Positions 1 through 7,703 are shown, counted from the first letter of the stretch. The stretch is 16,835 nucleotides of DNA from CAZHWT01 sp964536215 (GCA_964536215.1 CAZHWT010000030.1:1-16835), one strand, 5' to 3'. Made by a program: numbers and translations. The notes: generated by a model from the letters alone, not told the origin.

Positions 1-194
1 GCTAAACTACCGCTAGCTTCCCCAATCGAAATAAATGGCTATTTAAATGGATATTCCTTACATTTGATTGGTGTATATTCGAACCTATTGAATCTTCTTG
101 TAAGTCATAGCGCTCCTTACCCCGTATTATTGCACATGTAGGGGAAAATTCTGGTAGCGGTGCGAACGGGCAATGGCGATCATTAGCTAGTCAA

Positions 195-223
195 TTGCAT
201 GACTATAGGTTTCGTGATATAAT
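195..223 (+). promoter_or_regulatory. Sigma70-type promoter of the 192-aa gene
   Basis: TTGCAT (195-200) and a perfect TATAAT (218-223) are separated by exactly 17 bp. Transcription would start near 230, giving a leader of about 30 nt that contains an AAGGA ribosome binding site (250-254), 6 nt before the ATG. Nothing else was recognised in 1-194. Confidence 0.75.
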
Positions 224-260
224 CCGTAGCGTTGCTTTAGCTTTATAGAAAGGACGCAAC

Positions 261-839
261 ATGAGAGTTGAGACGGTAGAAGTGTTGGCGGGGGAGCATA
301 TCGATGTCACTGTCCAAAAGTTGGTTGCTGTTGCGACCGATCATAAGGTGAGGGCAAAGGCGGTTTTTAATGATATCCCTATTGCCGCTTACCCTCATGA
401 CGACCCTTCCAATGTTTTGCGGAAGTGGATGAGTAAGTTTGATCGAAGACGCATTGCCTATGCAAATTCGGCCGAAGGGGTTGAGGCTGAGGCCCGACAT
501 GCGGCTGAAGTACGGCGGATGCAATCTTTAGTTCATGAGTTGATGCAGGAGTTAGCAACTCTGGACTTTAGTGAGGCAGCTACGCTCGATTGGATGGCTA
601 GGCTACAAGAACCATCTGATTATGTAAGTGTTGATGTACCCGTGGGTGAGATTCTGATGATCTTTGAACGGCATGGCCTAGTGCCGAACATGAACGTCGG
701 TGATAACTTTCGTGATGGCGATCAGCGCAATGAGTTCGAATATATTATCGGACAGTGCTTGAATGGCCTTGACGAGTATGGTGCGATCCACCACATTGTC
801 CATAAATTTGTGGATGATTGGCGGTCACGCTACCTTTAG
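261..839 (+). CDS. Uncharacterised 192-aa protein
   Basis: I do not recognise a named family. The start is well supported: ATG at 261 sits 6 nt after an AAGGA Shine-Dalgarno and downstream of a consensus promoter, and a strong terminator follows the stop. So it is a single-gene transcription unit. Residues 30-47 look like a short beta unit (VRAKAVFNDIPIAAYPHDD), followed by a charged helical stretch (about 50-100, with many Arg, Glu and Ala). Residues 103-192 are mixed alpha/beta and acidic. There is no signal peptide or membrane segment, so it is likely cytoplasmic. The pattern 'FN-hydrophobic-strand, then P-x-D-D, then a charged helix with an EG-x-E-A-E-A run' loosely recalls small hypothetical proteins seen in phages and proteobacteria. 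That is a weak impression, not an assignment. Confidence 0.8.
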   Translation: MRVETVEVLAGEHIDVTVQKLVAVATDHKVRAKAVFNDIPIAAYPHDDPSNVLRKWMSKFDRRRIAYANSAEGVEAEARHAAEVRRMQSLVHELMQELATLDFSEAATLDWMARLQEPSDYVSVDVPVGEILMIFERHGLVPNMNVGDNFRDGDQRNEFEYIIGQCLNGLDEYGAIHHIVHKFVDDWRSRYL

Positions 840-848
840 CAATCTTTC

Positions 849-881
849 GAGGGATAAAGATTTCTTTATCCCTCTATTTTT
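849..881 (+). terminator. Rho-independent terminator after the 192-aa gene
   Basis: A perfect 11-bp stem (849-859 with 864-874, GAGGGATAAAG/CTTTATCCCTC) closes a 4-nt loop and is followed by TATTTTT (875-881). The opposite side has no A-run, so it ends plus-strand transcripts only. No comparable terminator was seen for hisS, which converges from the right. Confidence 0.88.
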
Positions 882-971
882 ATCTCTTGTGTCTTTTTGG
901 AAATATTTTTCTGAGGTTTGCTTTTGGTCAACTTAATCTGTAGTGATAGAAAACGTTGAATGTTACAATCA

Positions 972-2252
972 TTACCCATATCTATTAGGGGCAGCTTTGC
1001 CAGTAGGAGCGATGTTGGCGACGATTTGATTGGCGGGAAGTTTCTGTTCGGTACCGGTTTGCAGATTGCGGAGGGTGACAAGGTTTTGTTCGGCCTCATC
1101 TGGACCGATGATTATCACCCATGGAATACCGCGGCTGGCGGCATATTTGAGTTGTTTGCCGAGATTTTGACTTAGGTAAGAAACTTCGACTGGAACGTCC
1201 GCTTGTCGGAGCTTGGCGGCAGTTTGTAAGCTGAGGGGTTCTAGCTCTGGATTAAATATGGTCACAAAGAGTTGGGCCGATTGAGAGCTGGTCTGGTCTA
1301 TGCCAAGCTCATCCATAGCGGCCATAAGCCGATCCACGCCGATAGAAGCACCGACGGCAGGAATGTCTTGCTTAGCAAAGCGACCGATGAGCCCGTCATA
1401 GCGCCCGCCGGATAAGACTGAGCCATAGTGTGGAGCATGAGTTAAAGTGGTCTCAAAGACAATGCTGGTGTAGTAGTCCAACCCTCGCACGATGGTTGGA
1501 TCTATGGTGATATGCGCCTGATCTAGACCCAGGTCTTTAGCTCGCTCCAGAGTTGGTGAGAGCATTTTAGCAGCTGACTGTTGATCTTGAAGTAACTCTA
1601 GTAGTTTTTGGCAGGTGTCATGATGTATGCCATGCTGCTGCCAGTAACCAGCTACGCCGTCAGCGCCACCAATTTTATCCCACTTATCTAAACCGGTGTA
1701 AAAAATACTGGTCAGCGCACTAGCTAGGTTGGCCTGTTGAGCGATACTGGCTAACAATTGTCTATCGTTAATGCGAATACGAAAGTCAGTCAGGCCGATC
1801 GATTGTAAAATTTGTTGCATTACGACCAGAATCTCAGCATCAGCCAGAGGGGAATCGCTGCCGACGATGTCCATATCGAATTGATAGAATTCTCTAAAAC
1901 GTCCACGCTGGGTATTGTCCGCCCGCCAGACTGGTCCAACCTGATATCGTTTAAATGGTTTGGGGAGGTCTGTGTATTGGGCCATGACGCGCGCTAATGG
2001 GACGGTAAAGTCATATCGCAGGGCTACATCTCTGTCGCCATGGTCGGTAAAGCGGTAGAGGAGTTTTTCGCCTTCGTCGCCTAGTTTACCGAGTAATATG
2101 TCTGCGTATTCTAAGGCTGGGGTTTCTAGTGGCTGAAAGCCATAACGCAATAGAACTTGTTCAGCGGCGCCAATGAGATGCTGGCGAGTCCGCATAGTGG
2201 TGGCAAAAGTGTCGCGGAATCCTTTTAGAAGCCGGGGTTGGACGGAGTTCAT
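972..2252 (-). CDS. hisS: Histidyl-tRNA synthetase
   Basis: This is a class II aminoacyl-tRNA synthetase that charges tRNA-His with histidine using ATP in the cytoplasm. At 426 aa it is the usual bacterial length. It opens with the class II motif 1 region (LLKGFRDTF, about 8-16). Motif 2 runs over residues 100-131, with the catalytic arginine in PVWRADNTQRGRFREF. The histidine-specific motifs are RGLDYYT (256-262) and SGGRYDGL (281-288). Motif 3 is AVGASIGVDRL (299-309). Residues about 326-415 form the C-terminal anticodon-binding domain. The ATG is fixed by a perfect extended -10 element ending 6 nt upstream, so the mRNA is probably leaderless; no Shine-Dalgarno is present. It is divergent from the CapA-like gene and has no operon partner here. 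Confidence 0.97.
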   Translation of the reverse strand: MNSVQPRLLKGFRDTFATTMRTRQHLIGAAEQVLLRYGFQPLETPALEYADILLGKLGDEGEKLLYRFTDHGDRDVALRYDFTVPLARVMAQYTDLPKPFKRYQVGPVWRADNTQRGRFREFYQFDMDIVGSDSPLADAEILVVMQQILQSIGLTDFRIRINDRQLLASIAQQANLASALTSIFYTGLDKWDKIGGADGVAGYWQQHGIHHDTCQKLLELLQDQQSAAKMLSPTLERAKDLGLDQAHITIDPTIVRGLDYYTSIVFETTLTHAPHYGSVLSGGRYDGLIGRFAKQDIPAVGASIGVDRLMAAMDELGIDQTSSQSAQLFVTIFNPELEPLSLQTAAKLRQADVPVEVSYLSQNLGKQLKYAASRGIPWVIIIGPDEAEQNLVTLRNLQTGTEQKLPANQIVANIAPTGKAAPNRYG

Positions 2253-2258
2253 AAGGGT

Positions 2259-2267
2259 ATTATATCA
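2259..2267 (-). promoter_or_regulatory. Extended -10 promoter of hisS, leaderless
   Basis: On the minus strand the sequence reads TGATATAAT, a perfect TGn extended -10. Six bases (2253-2258) separate it from the ATG at 2252. The expected transcription start therefore falls on or within a base or two of the start codon. Confidence 0.75.
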
Positions 2268-2324
2268 GATTACGAATGATGCTTATCGCGAATGCGACTA
2301 ATAACGTATCTACTCACCAGTTAG

Positions 2325-2333
2325 TGTTACAAT
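2325..2333 (+). promoter_or_regulatory. Extended -10 promoter of the CapA-like gene
   Basis: TGTTACAAT (TGn plus TACAAT, 2328-2333) lies 7 nt before the ATG at 2341. It overlaps an earlier in-frame ATG at 2332, which therefore cannot be in the transcript if this is the promoter. No clear -35 is seen. Confidence 0.65.
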
Positions 2334-2340
2334 GTGTACT

Positions 2341-3456
2341 ATGAACTATCGTTTTGCTTGGTTGCTAGGAAGTGTTGTAGTCATTTTATTGCTGGCTAGT
2401 TTGGGCTGGTGGTGGATTAGTTCCGCGCAAAATGATCGAACGCCGGTGAAGCAGGTGGTCCAACCATCACCAACCTCGGATCAAGATACTTTCTTACCGA
2501 TTGACCTAGCACCAGGCATACGATTAGACCAGATATTGTCCAACACGCTGGTTATACCGGCTGGCACAAATATGAATAAGGTGGTCACTATTGCCACTAC
2601 GGGTGATATTATTCCAGCCCGCGGCGTCGATTTACAAGTTAGGAAAAACGGCCCAGATTACCCGTTTTTGGCTAGCGGAATAAAGGACTTGTTGTCGACA
2701 CCTGACATAACGGTTGTCGACTTAGAAGCACCAGTATTAGATAATTGTCCAGTGCATTTGACTGGTTTTACCTTTTGTGGTCGGTCCACCTTTGCGGACG
2801 CCATGGCTAGGGTGGGCATAGATGTAGCAACCTTAGAAAACAACCATATTACCAATTATGGGGCAGCGGGCGTGACTGAGACAATTGAGCACTTAACTGC
2901 GGCCGGCATCCGGTATGCTAGCCGAGATCATTTGCATATAGAGACGGTTAAAGGGATTAAGGTTGGTTTTTTGGCATTTAATGATATTGAGGTTAGGTTG
3001 GATAAGGCAATGATGGCAGAAACGATTAGACGAGCTAGGCCGCAGGTAGACATACTCATGGTGGCGGTACATTGGGGTAAAGAGTATGAGTTGCTGCCTA
3101 TGGCTGATGGCTCGATTGCCCCGAGTGATCCCCGCGAGCTGGGACGGGCCATGGTTGATGCTGGCGCAGATGTGATTATCGGTAATCACCCCCATTGGGT
3201 TCAAGGAGTAGAGATTTATAAAGACAAGCTTATAAGCTATGCATTGGGTAATTTTATTTTTGACCAGTCCTGGAGTATTGAAACGCAGCAGGGATTGGTG
3301 GCTACGTATACTTTTTATGGTCCTAAATTGCTGGGGGTTACGTACGTGCCAATCCGAATTATTAACCAAGCTCAGGCCACTATAGCGACGGGCGACGAGG
3401 CGGCAGCGATTATGGATCGGTTTAAACAATCTACCGAGCAATTGGCAGCGTTGTAG
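2341..3456 (+). CDS. Membrane-anchored CapA/PGA_cap metallophosphatase-like protein
   Basis: This is a PGA_cap (CapA/YwtB) family protein with a calcineurin-like metallophosphatase fold. Relatives take part in poly-gamma-glutamate capsule synthesis or other envelope steps; the true substrate here is unknown. It is 371 aa from ATG 2341. One transmembrane helix (residues 6-26) anchors it, a Ser/Pro/Gln-rich linker follows (to about 50), and the catalytic domain covers about 82-340. Metal-site motifs are TTGDIIPAR (87-95), DLEAPV (127-132), NNH (167-169), HWGKEYE (244-250), GNHPHWVQ (281-288) and LGNFIFD (302-308). The catalytic domain should face outward. I chose 2341 over ATG 2332 because the -10 box overlaps 2332. 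No capB or capC partner is nearby, so the anionic polymer role is not supported by context. Confidence 0.9.
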   Translation: MNYRFAWLLGSVVVILLLASLGWWWISSAQNDRTPVKQVVQPSPTSDQDTFLPIDLAPGIRLDQILSNTLVIPAGTNMNKVVTIATTGDIIPARGVDLQVRKNGPDYPFLASGIKDLLSTPDITVVDLEAPVLDNCPVHLTGFTFCGRSTFADAMARVGIDVATLENNHITNYGAAGVTETIEHLTAAGIRYASRDHLHIETVKGIKVGFLAFNDIEVRLDKAMMAETIRRARPQVDILMVAVHWGKEYELLPMADGSIAPSDPRELGRAMVDAGADVIIGNHPHWVQGVEIYKDKLISYALGNFIFDQSWSIETQQGLVATYTFYGPKLLGVTYVPIRIINQAQATIATGDEAAAIMDRFKQSTEQLAAL

Positions 3457-3603
3457 ACAGAGATATTCGACCAGGATTGAACCTTCTTACTGCGCAAATC
3501 GTAATTCCCAGCATGCCACTACAGGTAACCTTGTACTTGTTCAGGGATATCCCATCAATGCTTTTGTATTATTTTTAGTGATTGACGTTTGATGGGGGGA
3601 ACG

Positions 3604-3612
3604 TGCTAGTTT
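3604..3612 (+). promoter_or_regulatory. Possible extended -10 before a 35-aa ORF
   Basis: TGCTAGTTT has the TGn extension and a weak hexamer, with TTGACG at 3582-3587 upstream (19-bp spacer). It ends 9 nt before an ATG at 3622, the same arrangement as the dedA start. Confidence 0.3.
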
Positions 3613-3621
3613 AGTATGTGC

Positions 3622-3729
3622 ATGATTACTGCCCTATCTCACAAAAAGATTCTCCTATCTTTAGCTATTGGTATTATCGGCGGGTTTGCAGTGCAGTTGT
3701 ACGCATTGTTTTTGCGGGCGATTGTTTAG
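3622..3729 (+). CDS. Possible 35-aa single-pass membrane peptide
   Basis: A short reading frame starts at ATG 3622 (or ATG 3616, adding two residues) and ends with TAG at 3727-3729. It encodes a 35-aa peptide: a short N-terminus with two lysines (HKK), then one continuous hydrophobic stretch (ILLSLAIGIIGGFAVQLYALFL) and a final Arg-Ala-Ile-Val. It would form a single transmembrane helix with the lysines inside. There is no Shine-Dalgarno, as for many genes here, and a possible extended -10 lies just upstream. The rest of the 334-bp gap between the CapA-like and CAP genes (3457-3600) shows only a 10-bp palindrome, GGGATATCCC (3544-3553), and no clear terminator. The frame is short enough to occur by chance, so this is tentative. 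Confidence 0.38.
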   Translation: MITALSHKKILLSLAIGIIGGFAVQLYALFLRAIV

Positions 3730-3777
3730 CGCTGTCATAATCGTTAGTTTGCAGCCAGGCATCAAAATATGCTAGGC

Positions 3778-3786
3778 TGATATATA
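3778..3786 (+). promoter_or_regulatory. Probable -10 region of the CAP gene
   Basis: TGATATATA (TGn plus TATATA) ends 4 nt before the ATG at 3791; a second candidate, TATGCT, lies at 3769-3774. Either gives a leader of about 0-10 nt. No Shine-Dalgarno is present. Confidence 0.35.
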
Positions 3787-3790
3787 GCGT

Positions 3791-4570
3791 ATGCTTGATA
3801 CATCCAATCCGGGTGAACGATTCTCAATACTTACTAGTATTTCCAGAAAAACATGGTCCTGGGCTATTTTTGTCGGCGTTGGTGTATTGCTGTCCTGGCC
3901 AATGGCTATGCCAGCTTATGCGTGGTGGTTTACCCCCACAGCTCCAGTTACGGCGGTAACGCCAGTTCACCAACAGGGGCTAGTAGTGTCTCCAATTGCT
4001 CGTTCGTTGGTGCCACAATTTTTATTACAACCGCTTAGTCAAACAGTAGTTGAATCACCTCCTTCTGAAGAGGCTGGAGCGGGTCCGAGTCCAACGATAA
4101 TTGCGACGCCGCGACCAACCTTGCAGCTTACCTCTCTCGCTCCAACTCCTACTCCTGCAACTCAATCAGTTGCAGCTACAACTAGCTATTCGGCGCGGGC
4201 TCAAAGAATTTTGGAGCTTGTTAACCAGGAGCGAGCCAACTACGGATTGCATCCACTGTCTCTCAACGCAGCTCTAACTCGATCAGCTCAGGCTTATGCT
4301 GAAGAGATGGCGGGCAATGGCCACTTTAGCCATACGGGCCTTAATGGTTCTAAGTTTACTCAGCGCAATGTGGCTGCAGGATACACCAACTGGTCATGGC
4401 TAGAGGAGAATATTGCTTATGGTCAAACCAGCCCGGAGATGGTTATGAGTGATTGGATGGAGAGCAAAGATCATAGAGATAACATCTTAAATCCGCACGT
4501 ATACGATTTAGGGGTTGGTATTGCCGGCAGTGCTCCGATATACTGGGTGCAGGAGTTTGGGGCAAAGTAG
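3791..4570 (+). CDS. Secreted CAP-domain (SCP/PR1) protein
   Basis: This is a 259-aa exported protein with a CAP domain (SCP/PR-1 superfamily), similar in layout to bacterial YkwD-type proteins. The biochemical role of bacterial CAP proteins is largely unknown. Residues 20-44 form a signal segment: Arg-Lys, a hydrophobic core (about 24-36), then MPAYA ending at 44 as a plausible signal peptidase I site. Residues 45-133 are a Pro/Thr/Ser-rich, low-complexity linker typical of a wall- or surface-spanning stalk. The CAP domain fills 138-258, with HFSH (178-181), EENIAYG (205-211), HRDNILN (228-234) and YWVQEFG (251-257). These supply the usual His/Glu/His cavity residues. There is no sorting motif or C-terminal anchor, so release or attachment by an uncleaved signal is possible. 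It stands alone, followed by a long noncoding stretch. Confidence 0.9.
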   Translation: MLDTSNPGERFSILTSISRKTWSWAIFVGVGVLLSWPMAMPAYAWWFTPTAPVTAVTPVHQQGLVVSPIARSLVPQFLLQPLSQTVVESPPSEEAGAGPSPTIIATPRPTLQLTSLAPTPTPATQSVAATTSYSARAQRILELVNQERANYGLHPLSLNAALTRSAQAYAEEMAGNGHFSHTGLNGSKFTQRNVAAGYTNWSWLEENIAYGQTSPEMVMSDWMESKDHRDNILNPHVYDLGVGIAGSAPIYWVQEFGAK

Positions 4571-4617
4571 TTAATACCTATTTTGTATACCTATTTACTG
4601 TGCGTTTATCGTAGGGC

Positions 4618-4672
4618 AGAAAGTAGAAAACAGAAAATAGAAAGTAGAAATGATGTAATTGCTTTCTGTTTC
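4618..4672. repeat. Purine-rich direct repeats with partial inverted copy
   Basis: AGAAAGTAGAAA occurs twice within about 33 bp (4619-4650), with the variant ACAGAAAATAG between the copies. A pyrimidine-rich partial complement (GCTTTCTGTTTC, 4661-4672) follows. This resembles other A/G-rich arm plus T/C-rich arm spacers in the window. The 469-bp gap 4571-5039 holds this repeat, the candidate RNA at 4695-4882, and an ATTCG/CGAAT-rich patch (4886-4934), but no gene. Confidence 0.55.
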
Positions 4673-4694
4673 CTGAGTTCTATTGAGATTCGTC

Positions 4695-4882
4695 AATAAA
4701 CCAGGAAGGAGTACCCTAAAGAAACAGATCGAAAGATCAAAAAGAAGCGGATCGGTTTATGCATCTGAGGTGGAGTAGTTACTACTTTACTACCAGTTGC
4801 CTAAGAAAATTTTATATCCTTTGCTTTAGGTAAAGTTCCCTAACAGAGTCCCAAGGTTTAGCCCGCGGGACTCTGTTTGTTT
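4695..4882 (+). ncRNA. Candidate structured RNA, unknown class
   Basis: This 188-nt stretch has no reading frame but several nested complementarities. A 7-bp stem ATAAACC (4696-4702)/GGTTTAT (4754-4760) encloses a GATC-GAAA-GATC hairpin with a GNRA tetraloop (4727-4738). GGTGG..GTA..TAC..CTACC (about 4769-4794) can form a further hairpin. CCTAA/TTAGG (4800-4804 with 4826-4830) forms another, and CTTTAGG (4824-4830) can instead pair with CCTAAAG (4715-4721), giving two exclusive folds. It ends in a rho-independent terminator. The nearest downstream gene (clpB) is on the opposite strand, so this is not a leader. I could not match it to tmRNA, RNase P, SRP or 6S RNA. The promoter is unclear (weak TTGCTT at 4659-4664). 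Confidence 0.38.
4842..4882 (+). terminator. Rho-independent terminator of the candidate RNA
   Basis: A perfect 11-bp stem AACAGAGTCCC (4842-4852)/GGGACTCTGTT (4867-4877) has a 14-nt loop, followed by TTTGTTTA on the plus strand. The minus-strand side lacks a T-run, so it is not an obvious terminator for clpB. Confidence 0.68.
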
Positions 4883-5039
4883 ACTTCGAATAGGTAATAT
4901 CCGAATTACGAATGTATATTCGAATCTACGAATATGCAAATACTACAAATGCTCGCTCAACTCTTTTGCCTCATTTGGTCATTCTGAACTGAGAGCATAC
5001 GAGGGATAGATTCTATTATGCGTAAACTTATATACCAGG

Positions 5040-7649
5040 CTATGATTTGCTTTTGACTACTATCTGGTCATTTTCCACCACGACAGTGACCGCTTGACCT
5101 GGCTTAATACTGCCTTCAATAATTTTGTCGGCCAGAGGATCTAGAATTCGTCTTTGAATAACGCGCTTTAGTGGCCGGGCACCATAGGCCGGGTCAAAGC
5201 CTTCTTTGGCCAAAAGCTGCTTAGCATCGTCATCTACGGTGATGGTGATTTGTTGTTCATCAAGATGGCGCAGCAAGTGTCGAATTTGGATATCTACGAT
5301 GCTAGCAATCTGCTGATTAGTTAGTTGGTGGAAGACAATGATATCGTCGATACGGTTGAGGAACTCTGGCCGGAAATGATGACGGACGGCATCTAGCACT
5401 TTGCCTTCGACTTTCTGCCAGTCAGTCGGGGCTATTGTTTGCTGTTGATTGGCAGACTCGAGGATAAACTGTGAGCCGAGATTAGAGGTCATGATGATGA
5501 TGGTATTGGTAAAGTTGACCGTACGACCCTGTCCATCGGTTAGGCGACCGTCATCTAAGACTTGCAGCAGAATATTAAAGACTTCTGGATGAGCTTTTTC
5601 AACTTCGTCAAACAGAATAACAGAGTATGGACGCCGACGAATCGTTTCGGTGAGTTGCCCGCCTTGCTCATACCCGACATAACCTGGCGGGGCACCGATT
5701 AAACGGGCCACGGCATGGCTTTCCATGTACTCGGACATATCTATCCGAACCATAGCATGCTCATCATTAAACAGGCTTGTAGCTAGGGCTCGGGCTAGCT
5801 CAGTTTTACCAACTCCGGTTGGGCCCAGGAACATAAAGCTGCCCAGAGGGCGATTGGGGGCGGACAGCCCGGCTCGTGAACGCTTGACGGCGGAAGCGAC
5901 CGCCGCAACAGCGTCCGGTTGGCCAATGACCTGCTCAGACAACTCTTGTTCTAAGTGAGTCAGGTGCGTGGATTCATTTTCGATCAGGCGCGTAACTGGA
6001 ATGCCAGTCCAACGAGCAATAACTTTGGCTATATCTTCTTCGGTAACCTCTTCGCGGAGTAGCCGCTTGGTGGGGTCAAGGTGATTGAGCGAGGCTTGAA
6101 CCTCGGCCAAAATCTTTTCTTGCTCTGGGATTTTGCCATAGCGAATCTCGGCCGCTTTAGCAAGATTAGTCTCGCGCTCAGCCTGCTCTTCCAAGATGCG
6201 CAATTCATCTAAGGCTGCTTGGGCCTGACGTGACTGCTCAATTAGTTTTTTCTCCTGATTCCATTGTTGTTCTAAGCCGTGCTTTTGTTCATTAATATCA
6301 GAAATCTCTTTTTGAATTTCAGCTAGACGTTGCTTGGACTGATCGTCCTTTTCCTGTTTAAGCCCTTCTTGCTCGATCGAGAGTTGGCGTTGACGGCGAG
6401 TCAGGCGATCCAGTTCGACGGGCATGCTATCAATTTCCATTTTAAGGCTGGAAGTAGCTTCGTCGATAAGGTCAACGGCTTTGTCGGGCAGGAATCGCTC
6501 TGGGATGTAGCGAGCGGACAATTTGGCAGCGGCAACTAGGGCAGCGTCAGTAATACGCACGCCATGATGGAGTTCATATTTCTCTTTAAGACCGCGCAGA
6601 ATAGTAATGGTGTCCGGTATAGTCGGCTCATCAACGTAGACCGGCTGAAAGCGGCGCTCTAGAGCTGCATCTTTTTCGATATGCTGACGATACTCATTGA
6701 GAGTTGTGGCTCCGACCATGTGCAGCTTGCCGCGAGCCAGTAACGGTTTTAGCATGTTAGCTGCGTCGACGGCACCCTCGGCGGCGCCAGCACCAACGAT
6801 GGTGTGTAGTTCATCGATGAACAGGATAATGCGCCCCTCGGCAGTTTCAACTTCTTTGAGAACGGCTTTTAAGCGTTCTTCAAACTCACCGCGGTACTTG
6901 GCTCCGGCTAAGAGTGAGCCAATTTCCAGGGCAATGAGATCCTTGTTTTTGAGTGTTTCAGGCACGTCACCAGCCACGATGCGTTGAGCGAGCCCCTCTA
7001 CGATGGCTGTTTTCCCTACGCCTGGTTCACCAATGAGAACCGGATTGTTTTTGGTCCGTCGGGACAGGACCTGCATGCAGCGGCGAATTTCTTCGTCGCG
7101 CCCAACTACCGGGTCTAACTTACCCGATCTAGCTAGCTCAGTGAAATTTTGCCCATACTTGTTTAATACGTCGTAGGTTTGTTCGGGATTCTGGTTTGTA
7201 ATATTCATAGTTCCTCTCACTTCTGTCATTTTATGACGTAGAGTATCTACTGTTACATTATTCTGCTGCAAGATATCTCCAGCTTGGTCAGTTGATTCGG
7301 CCATGGCTAGCAACATGTGTTCGGTGCTAATAAATTGATCATTCATTTGCTGCATGAATTGATGGCTGGCCTCGAGCAGGTTATTGGTTGCCAGTGAGCC
7401 ACGAGGTGGCGCGGTCGGTTGTGATAGTGTTGGCAAGCGTTGGAGTAGCTGGTCCGTCTGCGTTTTTATGGTGGCGATATCGGCGTTGACGGCTTGCAGT
7501 AATGGCAGAACAGCAGTATCGCTTTGCTGCAAAAGGGCTGCTAGTAGATGAAGAGGCAGCACTTCGCTGTGGTGGTGTTGTTGGGCCATCTCTAAGGCCG
7601 CGTTTAGAGCCAGGGCTGATTTTTCGGTTAATTGTTCGGGCTTAATCAT
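5040..7649 (-). CDS. clpB: ATP-dependent disaggregase ClpB
   Basis: ClpB is a hexameric Hsp104-type AAA+ machine that pulls proteins out of aggregates together with DnaK. From ATG 7649 it is 869 aa, close to the E. coli length (857). The Clp N-domain covers about 1-145. D1 has GEPGVGKT (207-214), pore loop KYRGEF (about 251-256) and Walker B ILFIDE (275-280). A charged coiled-coil M-domain follows (about 395-520), which separates ClpB from ClpA and ClpC. D2 has GPTGVGKT (609-616), pore loop GYVGYEQGG (656-664) and Walker B VILFDE (677-682). The longer frame back to 7715 is unlikely: it would translate the promoter and operator, and family alignment starts at MIKPEQLTEKS. No Shine-Dalgarno is seen. 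A CIRCE-like operator lies just upstream. The preceding SurA-like gene is separated by a terminator, so clpB has its own promoter. Confidence 0.97.
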   Translation of the reverse strand: MIKPEQLTEKSALALNAALEMAQQHHHSEVLPLHLLAALLQQSDTAVLPLLQAVNADIATIKTQTDQLLQRLPTLSQPTAPPRGSLATNNLLEASHQFMQQMNDQFISTEHMLLAMAESTDQAGDILQQNNVTVDTLRHKMTEVRGTMNITNQNPEQTYDVLNKYGQNFTELARSGKLDPVVGRDEEIRRCMQVLSRRTKNNPVLIGEPGVGKTAIVEGLAQRIVAGDVPETLKNKDLIALEIGSLLAGAKYRGEFEERLKAVLKEVETAEGRIILFIDELHTIVGAGAAEGAVDAANMLKPLLARGKLHMVGATTLNEYRQHIEKDAALERRFQPVYVDEPTIPDTITILRGLKEKYELHHGVRITDAALVAAAKLSARYIPERFLPDKAVDLIDEATSSLKMEIDSMPVELDRLTRRQRQLSIEQEGLKQEKDDQSKQRLAEIQKEISDINEQKHGLEQQWNQEKKLIEQSRQAQAALDELRILEEQAERETNLAKAAEIRYGKIPEQEKILAEVQASLNHLDPTKRLLREEVTEEDIAKVIARWTGIPVTRLIENESTHLTHLEQELSEQVIGQPDAVAAVASAVKRSRAGLSAPNRPLGSFMFLGPTGVGKTELARALATSLFNDEHAMVRIDMSEYMESHAVARLIGAPPGYVGYEQGGQLTETIRRRPYSVILFDEVEKAHPEVFNILLQVLDDGRLTDGQGRTVNFTNTIIIMTSNLGSQFILESANQQQTIAPTDWQKVEGKVLDAVRHHFRPEFLNRIDDIIVFHQLTNQQIASIVDIQIRHLLRHLDEQQITITVDDDAKQLLAKEGFDPAYGARPLKRVIQRRILDPLADKIIEGSIKPGQAVTVVVENDQIVVKSKS

Positions 7650-7666
7650 AGAGTTATTGTACTGCA

Positions 7667-7693
7667 CTATCACTCGCATGTAAAGAGTGCTAG
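7667..7693 (-). promoter_or_regulatory. CIRCE-like operator (HrcA site) of clpB
   Basis: On the minus strand the sequence is CTAGCACTC, 9 nt, GAGTGATAG. The CIRCE consensus is TTAGCACTC-N9-GAGTGCTAA: the left half matches 8 of 9, the right half 7 of 9, the two halves are complementary at 8 of 9, and the spacer is exactly 9. It lies just downstream of the -10 box and 17 nt before the ATG, the normal place for HrcA repression of heat-shock genes. Confidence 0.82.
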
Positions 7694-7694
7694 T

Positions 7695-7703
7695 ATTATC
7701 ACA
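7695..7703 (-). promoter_or_regulatory. Extended -10 promoter of clpB
   Basis: The minus strand reads TGTGATAAT (TGn plus GATAAT). The expected start point falls inside the CIRCE, leaving a leader of about 40 nt. No good -35 was seen at 16-18 bp. Confidence 0.6.

Noticed and set aside
2893..3441. 182-aa minus-strand frame inside the CapA-like gene
   Set aside because: It is the antisense shadow of a gene with clear metallophosphatase motifs.
3463..3500. tRNA-like T-arm on the minus strand (GGTTCAATCC)
   Set aside because: The bases flanking the seven-base loop do not pair into a T-stem, and no anticodon arm or acceptor stem can be formed around it.
4701..4716. SRP RNA helix 8 resemblance (GGAAGGAG)
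   Set aside because: The 5' partner strand (AGG...CC) and the AGCAGCC side needed for the SRP Alu-less hairpin are missing.
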